The translations under genes and the position numbers were made by a program. Source: an uncultured Bilophila sp. (lineage in GTDB: Bacteria; Desulfobacterota; Desulfovibrionia; Desulfovibrionales; Desulfovibrionaceae). From it: a stretch of 62,261 bases of DNA. The notes beneath the pieces were generated by a model. That model had not been told where the DNA came from. It was given only the letters and a program-made list of their open reading frames with translations, and ran no database searches. Below, in pieces: positions 1 to 7,669 of the stretch. The stretch lies in contig CAUHBW010000001.1 in NCBI GenBank assembly GCA_959604115.1, forward strand, positions 1-62,261. The letters run 5' to 3'. Positions within the stretch are counted from its first letter, which is position 1. Every line of letters begins with the position of its first letter.

Positions 1-1
1 G

Positions 2-607
2 GATGCGATGACCGGCGGCGTAAAGGAAATGGGCGCCTGCAACACCCTGTATCGCGACGGGGAAGCCATTTGCGGCGAAAACACCGACGTGATCGGATTC
101 ATGGCACCTCTGCGGAAGCGTGCCCTCGCCCCGGAAACCCGCGTGCTGCTGCTCGGCGCGGGCGGCGTCTCGCGGGCGGCGGTCGTCGGACTCCGGCGGC
201 TCGGGCTGGCGAACATCGCCGTGGCCAACCGGCGGCGCGAACGGGCCGAAGCTCTTGCCGAAGCCTTCGGCCTGACGCCGGTTCCGTGGGAGGAACGCGG
301 CGACGTGCGGGCGGACCTCGTCATCAACACCACCTCGCTCGGCATGACCGGGGCGCAGGAACGGGAAACGCCCTACCCCGCCGAGTCCTTCCGGGGCGCG
401 GGCATCGCCTATGATCTGATCTATACGCCCTTCCGCACCCGTTTCCTGCGAGAGGCCGAAGCCGCGGGCTGGAGCAGCCTGTCCGGGCTGGACATGTTCA
501 TCGGTCAGGGAGACGCCCAGTTCCGGCTCTGGACGGGCCGCAGCCTTCCCCCGGAAGCCATAGAAGCCGTGAAGAATACCCTCTACGGCACCGACGCGGC
601 GCACTGA
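2..607 (+). CDS. aroE: Shikimate dehydrogenase, C-terminal part (5' end outside window)
   Basis: Catalyses NADPH-dependent reduction of 3-dehydroshikimate to shikimate in aromatic amino-acid synthesis, in the cytoplasm. The visible 201 residues carry the end of the substrate domain (GACNTLY, then GENTDVIGF), the nucleotide-binding loop GAGGVSRA, the NTTSLGM motif and the C-terminal YDLIYTPFRTRFL and GLDMFIGQGDAQF stretches typical of AroE. The reading frame is open to the left edge, so the N-terminal lid and catalytic Lys region lie outside the window. The first ATG seen (position 8) is internal and not the start. The gene ends with TGA and no clear T-rich terminator follows. Confidence 0.93.
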   Translation, partial: DAMTGGVKEMGACNTLYRDGEAICGENTDVIGFMAPLRKRALAPETRVLLLGAGGVSRAAVVGLRRLGLANIAVANRRRERAEALAEAFGLTPVPWEERGDVRADLVINTTSLGMTGAQERETPYPAESFRGAGIAYDLIYTPFRTRFLREAEAAGWSSLSGLDMFIGQGDAQFRLWTGRSLPPEAIEAVKNTLYGTDAAH

Positions 608-858
608 CCTTCCGGCGCGCTTTCTACGGATTCCCTTTGAAATCTGTCACGCTTTAAGGACTATTCCGCGGATGGGCATGGTCTTCGGCAGAATCCACGC
701 CTCGTTGCAAAGGACAAGTTACCCGTTGCCCCGCCTTTCAACCGCCCATATGAAAGTGCTCTCTTCCGACACAAAAACGGCGAAACCGTCATGGTTTCGC
801 CGTCCTTGCATCTTTCCTATAGAGGGAACGCATCGTGCGTCTCCGCGCTTCCTGTTTT
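608..858. other. Intergenic region between aroE and the GT9 gene
   Basis: No credible gene. The region lies between the converging ends of aroE (+) and the glycosyltransferase (-) and contains the terminator described at 773-803. A short open frame from 672 has no ribosome-binding site and no recognisable protein features. Confidence 0.6.
771..803 (-). terminator. Rho-independent terminator of the GT9 gene
   Basis: A perfect 11-bp inverted repeat (777-787 with 793-803, loop of 5 nt) is followed, reading on the minus strand, by a T-rich tract (GTTTTTGT). It lies about 55 nt past the stop codon of the minus-strand glycosyltransferase. Confidence 0.85.
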
Positions 859-1896
859 TTAGAAATCCTTCAGCAACGCCTCCATCACCCGTTCGGGCGT
901 GAGCGTGTACATACAGGCGTGGTTGCGGTCGCAATGCTTTTTGCCGTGCAGCGTACACGGACGGCACGCCAGCGGAACCTCCAAAACCCGATCCCGGAGA
1001 CCGGCGGGGAAGAATCCCCATTCCTCCGTAGTGGGACCGAACAGGGCGAGCGCGGGCGTCCCCACGGCTCCGGCAAGGTGCATCGGCCCGGAATCGCCGG
1101 TGATCAGTACGGAAGAGGTCCGCAGCAGGGCGCAGGTTTCACGCAGAGACGTCCGGTTGGTGAAGTCGCGGGCGGCGGGAATCCCGTCCAACGCCTCGCC
1201 CCGCCCGACGACGATCCACGAAATGCCGCGATCGTCCAGCATTTCCATAAGTTGACGCCAATGGGAGGCTTTCCACGCCTTGTCGGGATGCGTGGCGTAG
1301 GGGTGCAGGGCGACGGGCGCGGCGGCTCCCTTGTCGGGGAGCTGTTCCAGCAGACGGTATCCCTGCGCCTCTTCCTCGGGGGAAAGCCAGATATGCGGCA
1401 ACAGTTCCGCGCGCGGAGGCGGCGTCGTCTCCACGGCGAGGGCGTACCGCTGCGGAACATTCCACCGCCGAAGCTTTTCCCGGAACACGCGGCCTTTGGA
1501 GAACAGAAAGAGACGGCGTTCAAGGCCCAGCTTGGCGTACCGTTTCACCGGCCCTTTCCAGAGCAGGGACAGCAGGCGCGTACGCAGCGTACCGTGCAGA
1601 TCGAGCAGACCGTGACCGGAGTAGGTTTCCGCCAGCTCCCGGAACACGCCGAGCTGATTCGGAAAACGCAGGTCCGACTTGCGAAGGCCCACGACGGAGC
1701 GCACCGCCGGGTGCCCTTCCAGAATGGGCGCGAAAGCCTCGCGGGTGATGACCGTAAACGTCCAGCCGCGCGTGCGGCGCCAGTAATCGAGAACCCCGGT
1801 GGTCAGAGCCAAATCGCCGAGCGCGCTCAGGCGGACGACGATCCATTCGGCAGGCTCCCGCACGGGGGCATCGTATCCGGAGGGTGAAGTTGTCAT
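859..1896 (-). CDS. Glycosyltransferase family 9 (heptosyltransferase-like)
   Basis: A 345-residue protein of the ADP-heptose:LPS heptosyltransferase family (GT9, GT-B fold), expected to add a heptose or related sugar to the lipopolysaccharide core on the cytoplasmic face of the inner membrane. Supporting features are the N-terminal IVVRLSALGDLALTTGVL stretch (the family's R-x-x-x-x-GD motif), a middle LHGTLRTR stretch, VALHPYA at the start of the second domain and the conserved VLITGDSGPMHLAGAVG followed by ALFGPTT near the C-terminus. A C-terminal CRPC...HC...C cluster matches the cysteines common in heptosyltransferases. It is a single gene with its own terminator. The ribosome-binding site before the ATG is weak, so the start is probable rather than certain. 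Confidence 0.9.
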   Translation of the reverse strand: MTTSPSGYDAPVREPAEWIVVRLSALGDLALTTGVLDYWRRTRGWTFTVITREAFAPILEGHPAVRSVVGLRKSDLRFPNQLGVFRELAETYSGHGLLDLHGTLRTRLLSLLWKGPVKRYAKLGLERRLFLFSKGRVFREKLRRWNVPQRYALAVETTPPPRAELLPHIWLSPEEEAQGYRLLEQLPDKGAAAPVALHPYATHPDKAWKASHWRQLMEMLDDRGISWIVVGRGEALDGIPAARDFTNRTSLRETCALLRTSSVLITGDSGPMHLAGAVGTPALALFGPTTEEWGFFPAGLRDRVLEVPLACRPCTLHGKKHCDRNHACMYTLTPERVMEALLKDF

Positions 1897-2042
1897 ACCC
1901 GGAACCTACCAGCAACGCTGGCAAAAGAAAAGTTTTCCCTGCCGGTGCGCGGAGAAAAAAGCATTTCGCCCCCGGAATGCCGCCCCGCCCCAACCTTCCT
2001 CTTGCTCTTTGTCTCGATATCAGCTAAAGTCTTTCACTGGAC

Positions 2043-2136
2043 GGAGAGGTAGCGAAGCGGCCGTAACGCGCTCGACTCGAAATCGAGTTACCGGTGATGA
2101 GCTGGTACGTGGGTTCGAATCCCACCCTCTCCGCCA
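2043..2136 (+). tRNA. tRNA-Ser (anticodon CGA)
   Basis: A 94-nt cloverleaf with acceptor stem GGAGAGG/CCTCTCC, the long variable arm of a class II tRNA, T-arm GTGGG TTCGAAT CCCAC and an encoded CCA end. The anticodon loop CTCGAAA gives anticodon CGA, reading serine codon UCG. A strong terminator follows. Confidence 0.97.
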
Positions 2137-2171
2137 CTTGGAAACGCCAAGACATCCGGTGAAATCCTAAC

Positions 2172-2205
2172 AGCCCTTGAACCAGAACGGTTTGAGGGCT
2201 TTTTT
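2172..2205 (+). terminator. Terminator of tRNA-Ser
   Basis: A 12-bp stem (2172-2183 with 2189-2200, including two G-T pairs) with a 5-nt loop, followed by a run of T residues. It sits 35 nt after the CCA end. Confidence 0.9.
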
Positions 2206-2273
2206 GCGTCCCGTGTCGTCCGATGAAGGACGGGAGGCGATCAACGTTGCATCCCAAGGAACGGCGCGTTCCC

Positions 2274-2687
2274 CTACAACAAGAGGACGAGGGAACCGGC
2301 CGTGATCAACGCGCCGCCGAGAATGACTTTGAGGCTTACGCTTTCCCCGAGCAGCAGAATCGAAAGCAGTATGGTGAGGGGCACGCTGAGCTTGTCGATG
2401 GGGGCGACTTTGGAAACGTCCCCAAGCTGCAACGCCTTGAAATAAAACAGCCATGAGAGTCCCGTGGCGACGGCGGAAAGAAACAGGAACAGCAGCGTGC
2501 GGGGGGCGATCTCGCGCACCTCGCGCACGGCCCCGGACATAAAGGCAATCCCCCACACCAGAACGAGGATGAAGCTCACCCGCAAGGCCGTGGCCAGATT
2601 GGAATCGATGCCTTTCACTCCCATTTTGGAGAACAGGGCGGTCAGAGACGCGAACACGGCGGAAAGCAACGCATAATACTTCCACAT
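2274..2687 (-). CDS. Half-size EamA-type transporter (single EamA repeat)
   Basis: A 137-residue hydrophobic protein with about five membrane segments, corresponding to one EamA repeat rather than the two in ordinary ten-helix DMT exporters. It opens with MWKYYALLSAVFASLTALFS and ends in a GGALITAGSLVLLL helix; the DKLSVPLTILLSILLLGE stretch is typical of the end of an EamA repeat. Proteins of this size are expected to work as dimers in the inner membrane. The ATG at 2687 was chosen over longer frames because AGGAAG lies about 9 nt upstream. No operon partner is visible. The substrate is unknown; drug/metabolite export is the family default. Confidence 0.85.
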   Translation of the reverse strand: MWKYYALLSAVFASLTALFSKMGVKGIDSNLATALRVSFILVLVWGIAFMSGAVREVREIAPRTLLFLFLSAVATGLSWLFYFKALQLGDVSKVAPIDKLSVPLTILLSILLLGESVSLKVILGGALITAGSLVLLL

Positions 2688-3393
2688 GATACCATCTTCC
2701 TTTGTATACGGTACAGCTCTCGCTTGGGCGGATACCAAAACGCTCCCGGCCTCGTTTGTCAATATTTCAGCTCGGTAACGCCGACGGCAAAAAGGAAAAA
2801 GCTCGGGAGAACCCCGTGTGCGTTTGCGCCGGAAAAACCCGTCGGAGCCGTTGATGCCGGACCACCCGCCCGAATGAGCGTCCGATCATTGCAGCGGTGC
2901 CGCGCGACTGACGTCAGCCCGCCTTTCCGAACGCTTCCCGGAAATCGCCTACGATGCGGCGCGGCTCCGCAAACTTCTTAAGGAAAACGACGATGAAGCG
3001 ATGCCGAACCGGCCCTTTCTCCCAAGAAAGCGAACACGGGAGACCGGGCTTGTTTTTGGACTTCTCGCAGCCCCCTCATTTTTTCTCATCTCTCCCGTTT
3101 GTGTGAGAAAAAGCCGTTTTTCCCATTTCGGAAAACCGGCGACTTTTTTGCTCCTAACAGGAGAGGATACCATATCTTTTCATGTTACATCCCGCGTAAC
3201 CGCTTCCCTTTTGTGCCGGTTATGACAAGTTCATCCTCTTTTCCCGTCTTTTTCCGAAAATCAAATACGTTAATATTCCCCGCTTATTATGAACTTTTCG
3301 CAGACAAATCCTGAACTCCCCCTAGTCTTTAGTTATTTTTTGTATTAAAATCATTTCCAGTTTTTTTCACAAACTCTAGAGAGGAGAGCTTTC
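2688..3393. promoter_or_regulatory. 706-bp divergent intergenic region upstream of TRAP operon 1
   Basis: No credible gene. It must hold the promoters of the half-size EamA gene (-) and of dctP1 (+). It becomes AT-rich towards dctP1. An inverted repeat GTTAC-N7-GTAAC lies at 3184-3200 and could be an operator. I could not pick a convincing -35/-10 pair. A good ribosome-binding site (GAGGAG) precedes dctP1. Confidence 0.45.
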
Positions 3394-4401
3394 ATGACCT
3401 GCAAGAAGATTCTGCCCCTGCTGTTGGCGGCCCTGTTCGTGTGGACCGCTTCCGCATCCGCCGCTCCGCAAACCACGCTGAAAATCGCGGTGGGGGACCC
3501 CGAAGACTCCGAAATGGGCGTCGTCGGCAATGCCTTCAAAAAGTACGTGGAAGAAAAGTCCGGCGGCAAAGTGGAAGTCCAGTGCTTCTACGGCGGCTCC
3601 CTGGGCGACGAAAGCGAATGCTTCCGCAACGTGCAGAAGGGCACCCTGCCTCTGGCCATGGGCGGCATCGCCAACCTCGTGCCCTTTGAAAAGCGTCTGG
3701 GCTTGCTGACCCTGCCCTACCTTTTCGCCAACATTGACGAAGTCGTGACCGGCACCAACGGCGCTCCCGCCGAGCTGCTGAACAAGTACGCCACCAAGGC
3801 CGGGTTCCGCATTCTGACCTGGACCTACACCGACTTCCGTTACATCTCCAACTCCAAGCGCCCCATCACCAAGATGGCCGACATTCAGGGCCTGAAGTTC
3901 CGCGTGCCTCAGAGCGCCGTGCTTATCGCCGCGTACAAGGCTTTCGGCGGCAGCCCGACCCCCATCTCCTGGGCCGAAACCTTCACCGCTCTCCAGCAGG
4001 GCGTCGTGGACGGCCAGTGCTACGGCTACATCGGCTTCAAGGCCATGAAGTTCAACGAAGCCAACCAGAAATACCTCACCGAAGTTCACTACACCTACCA
4101 GCTCCAGCCGCTGGTCATCAGCGAACGCGCGTATCGCAAGATGACCCCCGAAATGCAGAAGCTGATGGTTGACGCCGGCAAGTACGCCCAGGAAGCCGTC
4201 CTGAAGTTCCAGATGGAACAGGCCGAAGCCGCGAAGAAGGAACTCATCGCCGGCGGCCTCGTCGTTTCCCAGCTGGAAGACGAAGACCTGTGGAAGAAGG
4301 CCGCTCTCGAAAAGGTATGGCCCGAAATGGCCGAATTCGTCGGCGGCAAGGATGCCATCAACGAATACCTGAAGGCCTGCGGCAAGCCCGCCTGGCAGTA
4401 A
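3394..4401 (+). CDS. TRAP transporter substrate-binding protein (DctP family), copy 1
   Basis: Periplasmic binding protein (335 aa) that would deliver an organic anion to the DctQM permease encoded next. It has a signal peptide (MTCKKILPLLLAALFVWTAS, cleavage near ASA-AP), then the DctP fold: TLKIAVGDPEDSEMGVVGNAF at the start of the mature protein, LTLPYLF, and GLKFRVPQSA, where the Arg is the usual carboxylate-binding residue, followed by WAETFTALQQGVVDGQ. It is first in a four-gene operon dctP-dctQ-dctM-dctP2. The 195-nt gap to dctQ contains two large stem-loops that may favour dctP mRNA. It is about two-thirds identical by eye to the fourth gene. The ligand is unknown. Confidence 0.95.
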   Translation: MTCKKILPLLLAALFVWTASASAAPQTTLKIAVGDPEDSEMGVVGNAFKKYVEEKSGGKVEVQCFYGGSLGDESECFRNVQKGTLPLAMGGIANLVPFEKRLGLLTLPYLFANIDEVVTGTNGAPAELLNKYATKAGFRILTWTYTDFRYISNSKRPITKMADIQGLKFRVPQSAVLIAAYKAFGGSPTPISWAETFTALQQGVVDGQCYGYIGFKAMKFNEANQKYLTEVHYTYQLQPLVISERAYRKMTPEMQKLMVDAGKYAQEAVLKFQMEQAEAAKKELIAGGLVVSQLEDEDLWKKAALEKVWPEMAEFVGGKDAINEYLKACGKPAWQ

Positions 4402-4415
4402 ATCGTTGTAAGGAC

Positions 4416-4447
4416 GGCACCGGGTCTGCGGGGGCGGACCCGGCGCC
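4416..4447 (+). other. mRNA stem-loop after dctP1
   Basis: An 11-bp inverted repeat with one mismatch (4416-4426 with 4437-4447) just after the dctP1 stop. There is no T-run, so it is more likely a stabilising or processing hairpin than a full terminator. Confidence 0.6.
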
Positions 4448-4510
4448 GGACATGCGGACAAGCGCCGTTGCGCGCCGGACCCGCATGGAACGCGTGTTTG
4501 CGCTGCCCAA

Positions 4511-4563
4511 CCACGGGACGCCTTTACGGAAGCCGTAATCCGTTCTGGCAAGGCGTCCCGTGG
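4511..4563 (+). other. Nested stem-loop between dctP1 and dctQ
   Basis: A perfect 14-bp inverted repeat (4511-4524 with 4550-4563) encloses a smaller hairpin (TACGG-aag-CCGTA, 4525-4537). It ends about 17 nt before the ribosome-binding site of dctQ, so it could affect both mRNA decay and dctQ translation. Confidence 0.7.
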
Positions 4564-4596
4564 TTTCACTGGTCTTCGGGAGGAGGAATAGCAAAC

Positions 4597-5142
4597 GTGA
4601 AAAAAGTAGTCTTGGCCCTGCTGGACCATTTCGAAAGTTACCTGTGCCAGTTCCTGCTGGTCTTTTTCGTCATCATCATTTTTCTTCAGATCGTGCTGCG
4701 GCAGATCAACATGTCCCTTCCGTGGACGGAAGAAATCGCCCGTTTCGCCTTTATCTGGTTCATTCTGTTCGGCGCCTGCTACGCGACCCGCCTGTGCGCC
4801 CTGAACCGCGTGACCCTGCAATTTTCCAAGGCGCCCAAATGGGTGGGCGACCTGTTCCTGTTCGTCGGCGACGTGATCTGGTTCTGCTTCGCGCTGATCA
4901 TGGCGTGGGAAGGCTACATCGCCGTTCTCGACCTCGTGGAATTCCCCTACGCGACCCCGGCGCTCGACTGGGATCTCGGCATGGTCTACCTTGTCTTCCC
5001 CCTCAGCTTCCTGTTGATGGCCATCCGCATCGTGCAGGTGAACGTCATCAAGTTCATCCTGAAAGAAGAAATTCTCGACCCGGATCAGGAAGCCATCAAA
5101 GAAAGCCAGAAGACGCTCACGGCTGAAGGAGACAAGGAATGA
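4597..5142 (+). CDS. TRAP transporter small membrane subunit (DctQ family)
   Basis: Four-helix inner-membrane subunit (181 aa) that forms the permease with DctM. Helices lie near residues 12-34, 46-63, 82-104 and 124-147; the family signature LPWTEEIARFAFIWFILFGA is present. The start is the GTG at 4597, chosen because a strong AGGAGGAATA site lies just upstream, although the frame stays open further upstream. The 3' end overlaps dctM by 4 nt (ATGA), showing translational coupling. Confidence 0.93.
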   Translation: MKKVVLALLDHFESYLCQFLLVFFVIIIFLQIVLRQINMSLPWTEEIARFAFIWFILFGACYATRLCALNRVTLQFSKAPKWVGDLFLFVGDVIWFCFALIMAWEGYIAVLDLVEFPYATPALDWDLGMVYLVFPLSFLLMAIRIVQVNVIKFILKEEILDPDQEAIKESQKTLTAEGDKE

Positions 5143-6446
5143 TGGAAGCACTTTCCCCCGCGAACATCGGTCTTCTGCTGTTCGGCATCTTCTTCGTGCT
5201 GCTGCTCATCGGCAGCCCGATCATGGTCGCCCTCGGCGTTGCGACCATGGCCTGCTTCATTGTGCTGGACATTGACCTCAGCCTGATGATCGAACGCGCC
5301 TTCGCTTCGCTGACGGCTTTCCCGCTCATGGCATTGCCCGCATTCGTGCTTGCGGGGTCACTTATGGAGGCGGCAGGCGTGTCCAGACGGCTCGTCCATG
5401 TCGCCGAAAACATCGTCGGCCCCACTCCCGGCGGTCTCGCCATCTCCACGACGCTGTCCTGCGTGTTCTTCGGCGCCATCTCCGGCTCCGGCCCCGCCAC
5501 GACGGCCGCCGTGGGCATGCTCATGATCCCGGCCATGGCCAAGCGCGGCTACAACATCGGTTACGCCGCCGCCGCCACCGCCACCGCCGGCGGCATCGGC
5601 ATCATCATCCCGCCCAGCATTCCGATGGTCATCTACGGCGTGTCGGGCCAGCAGAGCATCTCCAAGATGTTCATGGCCGGCGTCCTTCCGGGCATCCTCA
5701 TTGCCGTGGGCCTGAGCATCATGCACTTCTTCCTGTGCCGGAACCTCAAAACCGACGGCCTCGACTGGTCCTTCAAGTCCTTCACCCGCTCCCTGCGTGA
5801 CGGCTTCTGGTCCATCCTCGCGCCCGTCATCATTCTGGGCGGCATCTACGCCGGTCTGTTCACGCCGACCGAAGCCGCCGTCGTGGCCATCTTCTACACG
5901 ATCCTCGTGGGTATCTTCATCCACAAGGAACTCACGATGAAGAGCTTCATGGCCTCGTTGAAGACCACGTCATGGCTGACGGGCCGCGTGCTGGTCCTCG
6001 TATTCACGGCGACGGCCTTCGGCTATCTGCTGACCTCCTACCGCATCCCCGTGGAAATTGCCAACTGGATTCTGTCCTTCACCAACAACGTGCATCTGGT
6101 GTGGGTCTTCGTGGTCCTGTTGCTGCTGTTCCTCGGCATGTTCATGGAAACCCTCGCCATCATCATGCTGGTCACGCCTGTGCTGCTGCCCATCATGACG
6201 GCGTACGGCGTCGATCCGATCCACTTCGGCATCATCCTCATCTGCTGCTGCGGCATCGGGTTCTCCACGCCGCCGCTCGGCGAGAACATGTTCATCGCCT
6301 CCGGTATCGCCAATATTTCTCTTGAAGAAATATCCCTCAAGGCGCTGCCTCTCGTGGCGATCAACATCGCCGTCATCGCCATTCTGGTAATCTTCCCGGA
6401 CAGCGGCCTCTCCCGGCCCACCCTCAGGGGCACGGGGATAGAATAA
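5139..6446 (+). CDS. TRAP transporter large membrane subunit (DctM family)
   Basis: Multi-helix inner-membrane subunit (435 aa) that uses a sodium or proton gradient to move the bound solute. Family features are GAISGSGPATTAAVGMLMIP, GGIGIIIPPSIPMVIYGV, GGIYAGLFTPTEAAVVA and GIGFSTPPLGENMFIASG. Two adjacent ATG codons (5139 and 5142) could start it. It overlaps dctQ by 4 nt and is followed after 73 nt by the second binding-protein gene. Confidence 0.95.
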   Translation: MMEALSPANIGLLLFGIFFVLLLIGSPIMVALGVATMACFIVLDIDLSLMIERAFASLTAFPLMALPAFVLAGSLMEAAGVSRRLVHVAENIVGPTPGGLAISTTLSCVFFGAISGSGPATTAAVGMLMIPAMAKRGYNIGYAAAATATAGGIGIIIPPSIPMVIYGVSGQQSISKMFMAGVLPGILIAVGLSIMHFFLCRNLKTDGLDWSFKSFTRSLRDGFWSILAPVIILGGIYAGLFTPTEAAVVAIFYTILVGIFIHKELTMKSFMASLKTTSWLTGRVLVLVFTATAFGYLLTSYRIPVEIANWILSFTNNVHLVWVFVVLLLLFLGMFMETLAIIMLVTPVLLPIMTAYGVDPIHFGIILICCCGIGFSTPPLGENMFIASGIANISLEEISLKALPLVAINIAVIAILVIFPDSGLSRPTLRGTGIE

Positions 6447-6450
6447 CCGC

Positions 6451-6459
6451 GGGGGGGGG
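6451..6459 (+). repeat. G9 homopolymer tract between dctM and dctP2
   Basis: Nine consecutive G residues in the 73-nt gap before dctP2. Such tracts can slip in replication and could change the distance or RNA structure ahead of dctP2; nothing in the sequence proves variation. Confidence 0.5.
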
Positions 6460-6519
6460 GTGCGCTGGCCCCGCCGCCACCTCGCTTCCCAACACGCAAT
6501 CCTCAAAGAAGAGAAAGTT

Positions 6520-7536
6520 ATGAGCTGCAAGAAACTTGTTCCCGTGCTCTTGGCGGCCCTCTGCCTGTGGACCTCGGCTCCCGCGTCCGCGGCGGTCCCG
6601 ACCACAACGTTGAAAATCGCCATGGGCGACCCCGAAAGCTCCGAAATGGGCGTCGTCGGCAACGCGTTCAAACGCTACGTCGAAGAAAAGACCAACGGCG
6701 CCGTCCAGATCGTCTGCATCTACGGCAGCACGCCGGGCGACGACGAAAGCGAACGCTTCCGCAAGGTCCAGAAGGGCACCCTCGACATGGCCCTCGGCGG
6801 CGTCGCCAACATCGTGCCTCTCGAAAAGAAGCTCGGCATCCTGACGCTGCCCTACCTGTTCGACAACCTGAACGAAGTCGTGGCCGGCACCAACGGCGCT
6901 CCCGCCGAACTGCTGAACAAGTACGCCACCAAGGCCGGTTTCCGCGTCCTGACCTGGACCTATTCGGGCTTCCGCTTCATGTCCAACGACAAGCACCCGA
7001 TCACCAAGCTGGAAGACATGAAGGGCCTGCGTTTCCGCGTGCCCCAGAGCGCGGTCATGGTCGCCACCTACAAGGCCTTCGGCGCGATCCCCTCGCTCAT
7101 CCCGTGGGCCAAGACCTTCAACGCCCTTCAGTCCGGAGACGTGGACGGCCAGTGCTACGGCTACATCGGCTTCCGCGCCATGAAGTTCAATGAAGCCAAC
7201 CAGCATTATCTGACCGAAATCCACTACACCTACTACCTCCAGCCGCTGGTCATCAGCGAACGCGTCTTTGAAAAGCTGTCGCCCGAACTCCAGAAGATCC
7301 TGATCGATGCCGGCAAGCACGCTCAGGAAAAGGTGCTCCTGTTCCAGATCGAGCAGGCCGAAGCCGCCAAGCGCGAACTCGTCGCCGGCGGCCTCAAGGT
7401 TTCCCAGCTGGAAAACGAAGAACAGTGGAAGAAGATCGCACTGGAAAAGGTGTGGACCGAAATGGCCGACTTCGTAGGCGGCAAGCCCGCCATCAACGAA
7501 TACCTGAAGGCCTGCGGCAAGGCGCCTTGGCTCTAG
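6520..7536 (+). CDS. TRAP transporter substrate-binding protein (DctP family), copy 2
   Basis: A 338-residue periplasmic binding protein with a signal peptide (MSCKKLVPVLLAALCLWTSA, then ASA-AV). It is a clear tandem paralogue of the first gene of the operon: the order GDPESSEMGVVGNAF, LTLPYLFDN, NGAPAELLNKYATKAGFR, GLRFRVPQSAV (ligand Arg) and VDGQCYGYIGF is kept and most residues match. Differences cluster in the ligand-facing stretches (for example SLIPWAKTFNALQSGDVDG against TPISWAETFTALQQGVVDG), so the two may bind related ligands and share one DctQM. The ATG at 6520 has a purine-rich AAGAAGAG upstream. A terminator follows directly. Confidence 0.95.
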   Translation: MSCKKLVPVLLAALCLWTSAPASAAVPTTTLKIAMGDPESSEMGVVGNAFKRYVEEKTNGAVQIVCIYGSTPGDDESERFRKVQKGTLDMALGGVANIVPLEKKLGILTLPYLFDNLNEVVAGTNGAPAELLNKYATKAGFRVLTWTYSGFRFMSNDKHPITKLEDMKGLRFRVPQSAVMVATYKAFGAIPSLIPWAKTFNALQSGDVDGQCYGYIGFRAMKFNEANQHYLTEIHYTYYLQPLVISERVFEKLSPELQKILIDAGKHAQEKVLLFQIEQAEAAKRELVAGGLKVSQLENEEQWKKIALEKVWTEMADFVGGKPAINEYLKACGKAPWL

Positions 7537-7544
7537 ACGATTCC

Positions 7545-7583
7545 CCACAAAAAAAGCCCGGATGGACCGGGCTTTTTTTGTGG
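7545..7583 (+). terminator. Bidirectional terminator after TRAP operon 1
   Basis: A perfect palindrome: A-tract, 7-bp GC stem (7555-7561 with 7567-7573), 5-nt loop, T-tract. The flanking A7/T7 runs let it stop transcription from both the TRAP operon (+) and the EamA gene (-). Confidence 0.93.
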
Positions 7584-7669
7584 CCGAAAAACGGCGTCCT
7601 TGGGAGGTGGCGCAGGGAAGAGATACGCCGGACGCCGTCTTTCGGCCTCTGGGAAAAGGAGGACGCCGC

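Noticed and set aside
672..902. Short plus-strand frame between aroE and the GT9 gene
   Set aside because: It runs through the terminator, lacks a ribosome-binding site and has no recognisable features.
3376..5151. 591-codon minus-strand frame opposite dctP1-dctQ
   Set aside because: It spans two real genes and the hairpin region between them and has no protein features.
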